Shown: positions 51,681 to 63,520, numbered from the stretch's first letter. The stretch is DNA of 64,000 nucleotides from Lumbricus rubellus (GCA_945859605.1 OX243814.1:25278686-25342685), one strand, 5' to 3'. Program-made: numbers and translations. The notes: generated from the letters alone by a model not told the origin.

Positions 51681-54600
51681 TCACGATTGCCATGTCATTT
51701 GATAACTGAGTCATGTTTACTGAGCGTTGGCATTGCTATTTAAACAGGCCACACTGTCTGACGTTGTACTGCTGGTCAAACTGGTCAACGAAAGTGTAAA
51801 AGATGTGTGAAAGGTGAAAGGTTATAATTGTTGCATCAATTATTTGAAATTTGTGTTAACTGCCTATGAAGTGTTGATGATTGACATTTCTGATTATGCC
51901 TGGTACGTGGAAAGGATAATCATAATTATTTTTAATAAGGATTTTTCCCGCCGTAAGCTTCGTTCGATTGTTCATGGGTCCACCCGTATAATTATCAACT
52001 GCATGATATAACTATTAAAACTAACGTATTTTGACTGTTTAATCTAGAAATTTTCATACTTTTAGCAAACCATAATCATCATAATTATCTCTGTTGTTGC
52101 TAGTTGGGCCAAGGTGGGGACAGTCACTTTTAGTCACTTTTAACACTCATCAGCTGAATTCTCATCGTGGTTGTAGCACCTATTATTTTATGTTATAGTC
52201 CATATGTTGTGTACTTGGTTATATTAACTTGCTCTTTTTACATTTTATGCAACTATAACAGTAATTATAGCACTAATAACAATATCACAAGTTCAAAGGC
52301 AATTGCAGTGGTTCAGAACTTTTGAGTTGCACAATGTTTACTTTGTTTTGCTCTCTTAATTTTTGATTCATGAGAAGTGGATAAAAATTTATTTTTTCCA
52401 CTTTGTCCCAATGTCCTTGTTTTAAACTCTACTAATTAGTCATGCTTGAGATCTAGAATATTGTTAAGACTAGAGGCATGTTTAGTGAGGTACCGGTACT
52501 AACGCAATTTCTCTGATGAACATTTTCAGCCAAGAGAAATTTAATTGCTTGATAACATTTTTAATTTTCTTGATCAAATGAAATGTGAATTCTTACACAT
52601 AAATAACGTAGTAATGCACATAAATGTCATCCAAAAATATTCAAGATGCCTATGACTCAGTTCATGTAGGCTACATATTGAACAAATGCAAGCGAACTGT
52701 AGAATATTTACAAAGTTGTCTGTATAACTGGTTGAATAGGATTCCTATAAATTTATAACAATATATGTATTTAGAATTACTGTTATAATCTGAAAAATTA
52801 AAAAATGTATTATATAGGTTATTTTAGTAGTTTTTTAGTTTAGTTTTTTACGTTTGCGTTTTGTCTGTGTTTTTGGTAATTTTTTATTTTGTTTCTTTGT
52901 GTTTTTTTCAAACAATTTTGTGTGTAGTTGTTCTGGATAGATTAATTCAAGGGTCCAGTGTCTCTAGAACCAAAGTACATGTATTACTGTATTCTGCAGA
53001 TGATTAACTATGACTGCATGTATTATTATTATTACCATCATTATTATTCATAATTACGATTATTGTTACCATTATATTATACAATTATTATTACTTATGA
53101 TTACTATTGTAATTATATTATACAATTATATAGACCTAGAACTCTCTTATTTTTTATTTCATAGTACTATATTTATTATTATTTTTTATTTATTTATTTT
53201 TTATTATTATTATTTTATTATAATTATTGAGTGTTGCTTATTGCTTAATAAAACTGATTTATTAACCCCTTTATCGGCCGACCGGCTAATTATCGTATAC
53301 AAAATCGACGATTATAATCGGGGTTGCCGATAAACGGATTAATAAGTGTATTAATCAGCTGTTGAATATTTTTTACCTTAGATGTAAAGAGCTTGTAAGG
53401 TTTAACCCTTTCTCTTGTCACGGTGTTCAAACAGCAATCTAACAGTACTATATCTGGCTTTTCAGTCTTGTTTCTTTGTTGCTCAGATTGTTTTCAGATC
53501 CAATTTTCCGTCATTTTCTTCCTACTTTGGTTTCATGCATCCGTACTGACCTGTGTAAATGCATAAATACATACACACATACACACATACATATATGCAT
53601 GAAATATACAGACAGCTTTGGGAGTTTCAGCATCAATTATATAATTGGGACATGTGTGATTAAGCTTTATGAACCAATTTGACGCAACAATGGTCAGAAG
53701 AAATGCTTTGTCTTCGACAGAAGAACAACTGAATGTCTTGCATGTAATGTTTTTATCAGGTGCTTACACGATTACATTATGATTGACGCATCAAAATGTT
53801 CATCAAAACTGAAGCTGTTCTAAGGTTACAAATTTTACACTGTTAGCAGTAATGATTTTAGAGTTTTGTGTTTAAGCGATACAGTTCGTGCTTTTTTGTT
53901 TATACAAACGTTGAGAGTAAATTGTTTAGTCAGTTTTATAGTTTTGTGATTCTTTCAAGTTCAGTCCACCAACCAACCACCTCAACCAACTCTTGAGCAC
54001 AGCGGCATCATTTCGATTACCGTATTGATGCGCATTCTGGTTGTATTGATGGTAGCGAATCATTGGAGAGATGACTGTGGCTAGGGAGTAAGAAAGTAGT
54101 CTAGTGGCGACCAAATATCCTAGATGTCAGCAGCCTGCAAACATTTGTAAACTTGATAACAGAGCATTATGAAAAGGAATGAAGTTATGCCAAATTAACT
54201 GCCCTCTTGAAAACTTTGGTTTGAGCCAGTGATAATTATTTGGCCTCAACCCTGCTCATATTTCAATTGATTCAAATGTGAAGCTGGATGAGTGCAAACA
54301 GATTTACTGTGATCAAACAACCACTATGAATTTGGTGCAGTTATAATTATTTTTTTATAAAGCTTCAATTGACATACACTATGTAGGCCTATCTGGGATG
54401 ACTATCATTGCTATAACAGCAGTCCCAGGCACATGTATAGGCTGTCTATACTATACAGTATTTTAAACCATTCCTCAAGCCCGATCATTACTCCAAACTA
54501 AAGTAAACTTATTACCTCTTGAGGAATTCGTCTTGACCTCTACTTTCGAGTAGGCTACTCCATGTCCCACAATCCTAGACGTACAGATTACATCTTAGCT

Positions 54601-55806
54601 AGCAGCTGCTTCTGTGCTTCTTCTCTGTCTCTCTCTCGATCTTGTGTTCTGCAACTGGTACTTGCATCCAGTGACGGCCCTACACAAAGGCAGAGGCTCT
54701 GGTAAACGTACAGCATTTTAGGCTGCCATTGTTGTTCAACTGCCATAAGGCTGCCAGGCAGTGTAAAATTTTAAGCTGCTAAATTCCGGCTCCCTATTCA
54801 TACAATTATAAAGCCAACAAAGATGATGTAGATAAAATAGGCGTTAATGTGGGAAAAGCATGAGATCTGATATTATGGGTTATATGGATCGGTTCATGAG
54901 CTAGATGTGAGGATTAGGCCTATGAGCTTATGCACGTAGAACTCCCATTCTAATCGATCAATTAGCATGCGTCTTGTGAACTTCTGAGGGTTATCATCAA
55001 AGGAAGAACGAAGGAAAGAGGAAATATAGCAGGACAAAGACGGATGCTGTTTGGGCTGGAAAACCGCTGGATGATGATAGCTCAACATCGAGAAGAATGG
55101 TTCCATTCGACGTTGCGCATTAGTTGGCGTGACGTTCATTGCGTAAGGTACGTTGCGATGGAAGTATTGGCTATGTAAGTTTGTAGAGTTTAAAGTACAA
55201 AATGAGACTGTTATGTAGTCTTCTCAATTACTAAAACGTTTATATAAGTAGGTTTTAGTTGAAAACATTTAGCAGTTGCTGCAGTTGCAGAGCGGATTTA
55301 TAACGAGGGTATACATGTTAAAGAAAGCACTTTTATTATCCAGGCATTTGTGTAGCTAGTGAGCGATAATATAAGGTTGACAGCGATAAGCCCATGCCTT
55401 CATGCAGATTGCTAAGTTCGGTTTCAGATGTCCTTAATAGTTAAAGTGTCCTTTTAAGCGATTACATCAAAAATTATTCTATGCATATTTTGAATTACAT
55501 TCAATGATATCATATCTGGCGTAAGGTATTTTGTTGTTCTACCCTGTCGATCTCTTATATAACAACGCGTTGAGCATATGTTGTTATTTAGGTGACTTTC
55601 GTCTGCATTCCAGTTTGCCGTTGCGTTGTTGTATAACGGTTTGAGAGAAAAAACGACACGTGTAATGGAAAGCAAGGTTAGTGCGCATCTTAGTAGTTTT
55701 GATATCACGTACAAATCTTACTAGAAGCAGATCAAATTACTAATCAAATTGCTTTATTGCAGTATTCCATGACTGGAGTCGGCTGTCTATAGACCTATGC
55801 CCGTAT
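51681..55806. other. Intergenic DNA
   Basis: AT-rich, with ATT/TAT tracts (53020-53225) and a small TTAA element (53263-53342). Reading frames are short and unrecognised. I see no gene. Confidence 0.5.
53263..53342. mobile_element. 80-bp TTAA-bounded palindromic element
   Basis: TTAACCCCTTTATCGGC at the left and GCCGATAAACGGATTAA at the right are inverted repeats with TTAA at both edges and a small inner palindrome (cgattataatcg). Confidence 0.6.
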
Positions 55807-56272
55807 GCCGGTGTCACGAAATAGAGTATCCCCCCCCCCCATATTAAAAGTATCCCCAAAATGAGGAAAAGTCTAAAAAAAACACTTACGCGTGCTTTTA
55901 TTTTTGCAAATTAATTTTCATCTGCTTTGTTTTGAACAATGACACTAACAGGTATGTTTATTCCTACTAGATACTTTGTTTTGCTTTGTTTTTATAGCAC
56001 TTAAAACGTTTAAAACACTTAAAAACACTTGGAGACACTAAATAAATTCGAGTTGCCTTTCTCTTGGCATTGCTTAGGTCACTTAAAACAATTAGAGTCA
56101 CTTTAAATTTTGATTAGAGTGTAATTGTTTTAATTATACACATTTTTCAAAAAATGGGATAGAATGGTTTATTCCCCCGGATAGTCTAGACCAGTTAATT
56201 CCATCCGGGGGGATAGATTAATCCATCCCACCGGATAGCTTTAGGGGGGATACTCCTTTTCGTGACACCGGC
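55807..56272. mobile_element. 466-bp inverted-repeat (MITE-like) element
   Basis: Left end gccggtgtcacgaaatagag then tatcccccc; the right end is its reverse complement with about two mismatches over 29 bp. Inside, several cacttaaaa units and repeated ccggatag motifs. No clear target duplication and no coding capacity. Confidence 0.75.
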
Positions 56273-56509
56273 TTTAATTAGTTCGGACACCTTTATAAAT
56301 ATTTACGACTTTTGCACTGAGTTTGACTGTGAATTGGAATATTATATATGAGTTATAATATTGAATGTGGATCAGTGAATGATACGTATAGAAATGTAAA
56401 ATTGTAAATGCATGAGTGTGAATGTTTAGGCTGTATATACTAATATACAGTATGACCTCAACCAAGCTCAATGTGCATAAGCCGTTTTAACATCTCGTTA
56501 ATTTGTTGC

Positions 56510-56521
56510 TGCGCATGCGCA
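56510..56521. promoter_or_regulatory. NRF-1-type palindrome TGCGCATGCGCA
   Basis: Perfect match to the palindromic NRF-1 binding consensus, in otherwise CpG-poor DNA about 740 bases before the UROD ATG. NRF-1 commonly drives housekeeping and haem or mitochondrial genes. Regulation of UROD by it is inference. Confidence 0.45.
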
Positions 56522-56590
56522 GTAAGTTGACCCAGTTCTGTCCTAGATTTCTTACACTGATTTTAATAGAATTGCAAATACGCAACACGC

Positions 56591-56663
56591 GTGGCTTAAG
56601 TTTGCAAAGTTTTGAAAGGTAAAAATTAATAAAACGGATTAAGACTTTGCAAACTTAAGCCAC
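56591..56663. repeat. Perfect 20-bp inverted repeat (hairpin)
   Basis: Arms 56591-56610 (gtggcttaagtttgcaaagt) and 56644-56663 are exact reverse complements around a 33-base loop. Probably a small MITE or hairpin between the NRF-1 site and UROD. Confidence 0.8.
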
Positions 56664-56669
56664 ACGTAT

Positions 56670-56868
56670 GGGAGCATATGGATATGTTCTTTGGGAGGGT
56701 TGCAGGTTCGAATCCATCTCAAGTTGCTATGTAGGGACCTTGGGCAAGTACATCACTCACAATTGCTCAGCACTTCGGCGTGAAATGCCGATGCAGAGTC
56801 CACACCGTAGTCGGGAGCGTCTCTGACTAGAGAGCTTGAAGGGCGCTATAACAGGTGCACATACATAT
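56670..56868 (+). mobile_element. tRNA-derived SINE
   Basis: B box ggttcgaatcc (56705-56715), core agggaccttgggcaagtaca, tail gggagcgtctctgactagag then cttgaagggcgctataac. It lies between the NRF-1 site and UROD exon 1. Confidence 0.85.
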
Positions 56869-57250
56869 GCGTGTTGTGTGTTTACAATTATACTGCACTC
56901 AGAAAATGTGAGAAGTCTAGGGCAGAATTGGGAAAACCCACTGCGCACGTGACATATTAGCGAGATGTCGAAACGGTTTGTTGGTCAGATCCTTCACCAC
57001 CAATGCCAGCTTGAATCAGTGCCACACCATTTAAGGTCCCCAATCCCCATGCATGTATAGTGTGCTAGCCGATTTAAATCTCTGAATTAAGTGAACACCA
57101 AGAGGAAATTGCAGCCTGCGCACACTAGAGGTCTATGAACTATATGCTCTGACCATTTGAGTAACTTTAGCTGCGTGTCTCACTGCTGTTGCTACTAAGT
57201 TTACACAGTTCTTCCCGTATGTTATAAATGCTGTTGCCACAACTTGTGTA

Positions 57251-57443
57251 ATGGTTGCTGCTACTGTTGCAACAACCACTTCATCAAAGTCTGCTTTTCC
57301 AACTGCTAATTCCAACTTAAGAAATCTGTTGTTGCAGGCGTTTCCTGCACTGAGCAATGACCTCATTCTGCGAGCAGCCAGAGGGGATTCAACTGAGCGT
57401 ACTCCTGTCTGGGCGATGAGACAGGCTGGTCGGTATCTGCCAG
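57251..57443 (+). CDS. UROD: UROD exon 1 of window
   Basis: The conserved part is [20 protein letters not shown], then [14 protein letters not shown], ending in phase 1 before gttcgt. The 29 residues before it (Ser/Thr/Ala-rich, two Lys/Arg, no acidic residue) are not conserved. They may be a genuine extension or untranslated or intronic sequence before an acceptor at 57337. Confidence 0.8.
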
Positions 57444-60400
57444 GTTCGTGTCTTTCATTTCCTATTTGACTTTTCACTGTCATGTGAGGACCCTGCCAGC
57501 CATCTCCATTGGACAGCTCCACTTTGGCCTCTAATTGGCTAATGAAGTCAGTCTGCGTCTGAATAAAAACCAGATGTGAACTCAGTGAATATGGATGTCT
57601 GGGTCATCAATATATACATAATACATATCTACATATATATATATATATATATATGAAAATTATATATATAATATATATATTTTTATACGTGTCCAACAGT
57701 CTCTGAAACTAGACACTAAACATCCCTTCTCCGTGAAACGCGATCCCAAACATTGACCTATATTAACTCCTGTATCATCCTCTTTGTCCCATCTCCATCC
57801 ATCTATTAAGACCAAGAGCACACAACTGCAATCCCTTCCCAAAGGCTATGTATGTATGTATTATTTTATTTATATGTATGATTGTATATATATAAATTAA
57901 ATGCATAATTATTTTATAGTTATATATATACCGTAGTTATTTATATATTCTTATCTACATAATTATAATGTGTAGGTAAGTGTCTTTTTGTGTCCTCTGC
58001 AAAGACAAATGAATACAGATGTTATAGTCAGTCTGAGAAAGTTATGGCATATATTGTCACGTGCTTTGGAATTCTTTAAACCACTTCTGCTTATGATGAG
58101 ACTTGAGCTTAAAAGTTCTGTAACAGTGTGGAACTTTAGTTAAAAATGCACAAGTTTGCTGTTTTTTTAGAAGCATTTGTGCTGACAGTTGACAATGCAT
58201 CTAAGCCATCATCCTGGCAGTATCTTGCTACTGGTTGCTCTTTAACCCTTTAATGCCGGAGGGTATAGGATTTCCCATACCATTTACTACCATCTCGGCA
58301 TTAAAGGGATATATTGTTATGACTACAATTTATAGGCGTACGATGGGTGGTCCAGAAGGGGCAAATGCTCTCCCCCCAAATTTCGGGCAAGTCTATTTTT
58401 GGGGCAAGCCTAAATAAAAGGTCGTCAACTTTTTTGGCCTGAAAGTAGTAATTTGAACATCATTTCAACCCGATGACTAAAAAAGGTCGTCACCTTTTTT
58501 GCCTTGGAAAAAATTTCCCACCTTGAGATTTCAACTCACGAAGTCATTTATTCCGTATATATTTTTCGGGCAGAAGTTAAATCTTTGCCCCCCCCCCACT
58601 GCTGAAATCTCCCGTACGCCTATTCTACAATTACTATCGCAAATGAGAGTCTACCAAATAAGGCCAACCAGATTTTAAGCATTGGTGAAGTCCTGTCTTT
58701 TTGTTTGATCAGAATTTCAAGAAGTCCGAGCCAAGCATGAATTCTTTGAGGTTTGTCGTGAACCTCAGTTGGCCTGCGAAGTGACATTACAGGTACATCT
58801 GATTACATTTTAAAATTAATTTACAGCAACAACGGGTTTGATTAATTATTCTGAAATATTTGCTGATCTTTGAGGTCACATCCAGTGCATTTTTCAACTT
58901 CCTCATAAACGCAATGTATGCATCAAACTGTAAGAATTAGCCATTTTGAGCAAACTGCATCAGTTCGTGTAAGGTGCATTTGATGCTGTCCAAGCATTCA
59001 TTCTACATGGCCTGGTGGTCGATCGAATGCCTTTGTGTTGCACTTCAGCCAATGAGATCCTTCAATCTGTCCATGTTAAATCTTCTGATAGACATGCATG
59101 TAATAAAAGAGCAGTTACCAAACTTGTTGCTTTATCCAATGCTGATTTTGGCTTGACCTCCCCGGATTTTGACCTGGCACCGGAATGAAAATGGCAGCTC
59201 TGGCTATTGTGGACTTGATTTGATATATAGCGGCAGTGAATAAGCTGGTCTCCCTGACGTGGCTTCTGTGGGCGCTGAGAAATTCTTGAAGATTTACATT
59301 TCAAACATTACATTATGTTTCTTTGTATCTGATTGAGTGTGTCTTGTTATGATAAACCAAAGCACATCTCTTTGCTGTCTCAAAACTACTTTGTTTTCTC
59401 TGTGTCTTTGCACTGGGAGCGCCTCCGATTGGGATGCACTGTGAGAGGCACTTTGTTAATTTATATATGCAATACAATACGATGTTTTAGTTAGCTCAAT
59501 GCTTTCCGTTTTGAACTTGTCAATATATGATGTATGTATATATTGTGTTTGTGGTCAGAAATTTGTATTAGTTCTGTGGTGAGAGAGGCTAATCAGAGCT
59601 GTTGTTTACTAGCTAGTGACCTTGAAGTGTACACTACTAGCAAATAGGTATTTCTGGTATAGTAAAAGCTGTAACTTTGTGAAAGTTAAGGTATTCTAAT
59701 TTTTCATTCCAAAGTGTGTTATGATGATGTTTTTATTGATGTTTAGCCCATTAGGAGATTCAACTTGGATGCTGCTATCATTTTTTCGGATATTCTTGTG
59801 GTGCCACAAGCTATGGGTATGACAGTGGAAATGTTACCAGGAAAGGTAAAATCATTTTGGTTATATGCGGATTGCCATCTAATTAATTAATTGTTTATAT
59901 ATTTATATATAATTTATATATATAATTATATGCATGTATATATATATATTTGATCAGGTGAACATTTATATATAATTTATATATATAATTATATGAATGT
60001 ATATATATATATTATATATATTTGATCAGGTGAACATTGAAATTTTTCTTATATTATATATGTGTGTTTTAAATCATTCTGACCAAAATTCTGTCTCCAT
60101 TTCGCTTTTATAGTGAGCAATATGTCTCCGTTGTATCTTATAATCGACTGTGATTATCCTTGAATACTTCTTGATTTGATTGATTTATACGATTCATGAG
60201 CTGATCAACAGAAATTGGTAACCCTTCCATTATAATACTTTCCACTTATTAACATTTCTTGACAATGAGCTTGTGGTACAATGTACTTGAGTAAAAAATT
60301 CAAAACTCTTAGAAGCTGCATTTACATGCTCTTCACTTAGTCTCTCATTGGACCATGTTGATTTCAAAGTTTCTAAGAAAAGATTTTCGTGCAAATATTT

Positions 60401-63280
60401 AAAGGTGTTTATGTTTCATCAATGTGGAAGTTATTTATTTATTGTTCGAAATGTAATGGATGATTTGTCTGTATGTTTAGGGTCCATCGTTTCCAGAGCC
60501 ACTCGTATCTCCTCAGGACTTGAGCCGCCTTGATTCTGACACTGATGTGGACCAAACACTGGGTTACGTCTTTGAGGCGATCACTCTTACAAGACATAAG
60601 TTGGAAGGAAAATGTCCGCTGATCGGCTTCAGTGGTGCACCGGTTAGATTCGTTTCTAGCAGTTCTATTAAGCTTGTTTGTTTGTATGTGCACTTGTTAT
60701 AGCGCCCCTTCAAGCTCTCTCACTACTCAGAGGCGCTCCCGAATGCAGAGCGGACACTGCATCGGAGTTTCACGCTGAAGCGCTGAGCAATTGTGAGTGA
60801 AGGACTTGCCCAAAGTCCTTACGCGTTGAGGGGGATTCGAACCTTGAACCTTTCGGGCTCTAAGGCAACGACACCACCACTACACCACCGCGCCCCACAA
60901 CATGACTGATTGTCGGAAAATTTAGCCAGGATGTACGAGAAATGATTCCTTCACTTTGATGCAAAAGATCTTTTGAAAATTATTTGAAGTGTTATCATTT
61001 GATTAAAAGTAACATGTTGTTATGGTGACATGCCACTCTTCTGACACTTTTACAATCTTTTAAATAGCTATTTTATTCTTGCACTTTTACACTAAGTTTA
61101 AATTGCCATTCTGACAATTTTACACTGTAAAGTTATTTCTCTCTTCATGTTTTTACACTCTAAGTTTATTACACTTCTGACTCTCTTGTGCTGTTTATGG
61201 TGCTGCTCTTATTCTGCTTTGCCTTACATAATCAAAGTTTCTAATGACATAGGAGAATTGAGATGTGTGATGTTGTTTTTGTACATCAGTGGACTTTGAT
61301 GAGTTATATGATCGAAGGAGGCGGCTCTACAACAATGAGCAAATCGAAGAAGTGGCTGTTCTGTTACCACGACGACAGTCATCGTCTGCTGCAGATGCTC
61401 ACAGACGTCATCGTCCGATACCTTGTCGGACAGGTGGTAGCTGGTGCACAGGTAGGAGAGAATTTTCACTTCTGTCGGAAAATGTCTAGCTGTCTATTTC
61501 TCTGTTGCATTTTGGATTGCTTAATGTGCACATTGTTCAGAGTTACCGAAAACTGTAATCACTAAAATTCCATTGTATGTATATTTATGTTCAAGACAGT
61601 CTACACAATGTTTCAGTGGCAACATTATTTTTGCATAATTTTTAAGTCGTCTTCTTAGTTGATTTATCGGTACGCATGACGCAATTTGAGCGGCCGTTTT
61701 GGGAATGTATTCTAGAATTATATCGACGATGATGTGCTAGGAAGCTACCATGTGATGAGACTTTCATAATACCATTAACTACCAACTGACCATCTGCCAG
61801 TATTTCCATTCACTACCATCCAGCCATTAAAAAGATATTCATGTATTGCTTTGGAACACATATAACAACTTTAGGCCTTAGCAAGAGGGCAAACAGAAGA
61901 TTTCTGTCCGATGTTGCTTTAATTTTTCGTTATCACTTTCATAACTGGCTTTTTATTCATGTATTACATTGCAGCTGTAACTTCATTGTGTTTTATTTTC
62001 CTCATCAGTTGCTGCAGTTGTTCGAATCACACGCTGGAATTTTGGGTCCAACAACTTTCTCTCAGTTTGCTCTGCCGTATATTCGACAGATAGCAACGCG
62101 TGTCAAGGAAGACGTGATCCAGAAGGGTTTGCAACCAGTTCCCATGGTAACCAATTCACTTGTTATGATCGATTTCTTCAATTATAAAGAATTTATTTAG
62201 AATTTATTTGGATATGATTGCCATTTTACTTTTTCTCTGTCCTCCAATGGATTAGCCTTCAGTTTTACCTGTCATGGTTTGTTGCTTGGGTGCATTTATG
62301 GGGCAGGGTACAGGTTCAAACCCTCCAAAGAAATAATTTTGCCGAAAGAACATGTAACTTTTCAAAACTGACTCTTTATTCTGCGACATGTTCTGTAGAA
62401 ACTATCGAAATGGAGACGTCTGAAATTATTTCCTTGCTCTGCCTTTAGGTTGCTGAATTGTGTTTAGTTCCAGATTTGACCATTCATTCGTTATTTAGTG
62501 TTTGTTTGCATATGATATTATGTGTGTGTTTTGAACAGATCATTTTTGCCAAGGATGCTCACTACGCTCTATCAGAGCTATCGCAGAGTGGATATGAAGT
62601 TGTTAGTCTTGACTGGACAATTGATCCTGTTAATGCTAGGTGAGTGCAGTCTGTATTTGAATGGTTACTTATGTTTTTATGGAATTTTTTAAGTTTTAAT
62701 TTTGTATTTTAAGTGAGAATTCATTCGATCAGTTTTTGTTTTGGTGTCTTGCGTTTATCTGTAACCTTAACAAATTCTTTTCTTAACCAGATTCTTTTTG
62801 TTTTGTATTTATGAATTACTCACTTTTATTTACTATATTAGCAGAGGGTAGAAAGTAACCGTAGCAGGATATGTATTTCAGATATTTTAGTAATGTCTAA
62901 AAGATTTAATTTAGAATTTAATGCATTTACAGTCAAATGACACAAGTTTAGCTTGATCAAAATTGATATCTAAATGAGTTTCTTGTTTACCATAGACATA
63001 ACTTTACTTTTGGGGGAAATGAACTAAACCTGCAAGGACCAGAACAATAAAAAAAGTATCTGGCATGTAGAGGCTTAGCATTACTGATTTTACACATCTT
63101 GTGCAATCTTTTGTGAGCCAACTGTGTTTATTTCGGCATGGTGGAAACCTGTTGCATTTGATTGGTCTGTAACTTTAGTTGTCTAAGAAGTAAACCATTT
63201 TCTAATTATACAGGAAGCAGGTAGGACAAGGCGTGGCTGTGCAGGGCAACTTGGATCCATGCGCGCTGTATGCATCACCG
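57251..63280 (+). CDS. UROD: Uroporphyrinogen decarboxylase (3' end outside window)
   Basis: UROD removes four acetate carboxyls from uroporphyrinogen III to give coproporphyrinogen III, a cofactor-free cytosolic step of haem synthesis. Exons: 57251-57443, 58713-58792, 59747-59845, 60481-60642, 61290-61451, 62009-62146, 62539-62639, 63214-63280. They give 334 codons in one frame. Catalytic and substrate-site landmarks are present: Arg in MRQAGRYLP, Asp in [12 protein letters not shown], Tyr in SYMIEGGGS. The conserved C-terminal NLGHG histidine region is beyond the edge. Human UROD is 367 residues, so roughly 45-50 are missing. The start is uncertain: ATG 57251 is the first in-frame ATG after a stop at 57158, but an acceptor-like gttgttgcag at 57328-57337 could instead open a first shared exon at 57338. 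Confidence 0.95.
57600..57960. repeat. TA-rich microsatellite tracts in UROD intron 1
   Basis: Several TATA and TATG runs (57607-57680, 57848-57900). Nothing else recognised. Confidence 0.7.
58246..58309. mobile_element. 64-bp palindromic element
   Basis: CCCTTTAATGCCG and CGGCATTAAAGGG are perfect 13-bp inverted ends; ttaa precedes the left end. The core gggtataggatttcccatac is shared with 47890-47939 and, more weakly, 10851-10899. Confidence 0.7.
58331..58624. mobile_element. hAT-like non-autonomous element, copy 2
   Basis: Inverted ends ATAGGCGTACG / CGTACGCCTAT (11 of 11) with 8-bp direct repeats ctacaatt at 58323-58330 and 58625-58632. Interior homologous to 29651-29840 but about 100 bp longer. 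In UROD intron 1. Confidence 0.8.
58713..58792 (+). CDS. UROD: UROD exon 2
   Basis: Encodes [20 protein letters not shown] then ACEVTLQ, matching the family RYLPEFRE ... F-CR-P segment. Phase 1 in, phase 0 out. Confidence 0.95.
59408..59490 (+). mobile_element. LINE-tail relic with CAATA repeat
   Basis: cactgggagcgcctccgatt...gtgagaggcac, then tatatgcaatacaatacgat. Same relic type as 41484-41576. Confidence 0.5.
59747..59845 (+). CDS. UROD: UROD exon 3, substrate-binding Asp
   Basis: Encodes [20 protein letters not shown] then [23 protein letters not shown] carries the conserved Asp that contacts the pyrrole nitrogens of the substrate. Phase 0-0. Confidence 0.97.
59885..60060. repeat. TA-rich tandem duplication in UROD intron 3
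   Basis: aattatatgcatgtatatat...tttgatcaggtgaacattta/tga occurs twice, separated by TA repeats. Confidence 0.75.
60481..60642 (+). CDS. UROD: UROD exon 4
   Basis: Encodes [20 protein letters not shown], then [18 protein letters not shown] and PLIGFSGAP. Phase 0-0, donor gttaga. A complete reverse-oriented SINE starts about 30 bases downstream. Confidence 0.96.
60672..60897 (-). mobile_element. tRNA-derived SINE, full length
   Basis: Reversed copy: tail tgttatagcgccccttcaag at the left, core gtgagtgaaggacttgccca, reversed B box ggattcgaacc, and head ccaccactacaccaccgcgc at the right. It sits about 30 bases after UROD exon 4. Confidence 0.9.
61290..61451 (+). CDS. UROD: UROD exon 5, conserved active-site Tyr
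   Basis: Encodes [20 protein letters not shown], then KWLF and [20 protein letters not shown], ending AQ. Phase 0-0. The Tyr of SYMIEGGGS is the conserved active-site tyrosine. Confidence 0.97.
62009..62146 (+). CDS. UROD: UROD exon 6
   Basis: Encodes [20 protein letters not shown], then [20 protein letters not shown] and LQPVPM, equivalent to the QLFESHAG ... FALPY motif of the family. Phase 0-0. Confidence 0.97.
62539..62639 (+). CDS. UROD: UROD exon 7
   Basis: Encodes [20 protein letters not shown], then [13 protein letters not shown], with the family IIFAKD and GLDW-like motifs. Exits in phase 2 before gtgagt. Confidence 0.96.
63214..63280 (+). CDS. UROD: UROD exon 8 (last visible)
   Basis: Completes Arg, then [20 protein letters not shown] and SP, the QGNLDP motif of the family. 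Phase 0 donor gtgagt. The C-terminal exon or exons lie past the right edge. Confidence 0.96.
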
Positions 63281-63429
63281 GTGAGTCACTTGTAATACAA
63301 AATCTAATGCATGACATTGCATGTATGCACGATTAGAGGACTGACATGAATTCGAAGCTGGTTACCAGATATTATACAGGAGGTAGTTATTGGTGACATA
63401 TGTTCTAGCCTTCTATGTGGTGACTAAGT

Positions 63430-63520
63430 GAAGTGCCTCAAGGATCAGTGCTGGGGCCACTGCTGTTCATACTTTTTAATTAATGACATGCGGAATGATT
63501 TGGGTGATTGCAATGTCTCA
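63430..63520 (+). mobile_element. Reverse transcriptase fragment (frameshifted)
   Basis: VPQGSVLGPLLFILF then, after a frameshift, INDMRNDLGD. This is the conserved RT motif of LINEs (VPQGSVLGPLLF--FINDL). A short dead relic in the last visible UROD intron. Confidence 0.8.

Noticed and set aside
57133..57522. 129-residue reverse-strand frame
   Set aside because: Antisense shadow of UROD exon 1.
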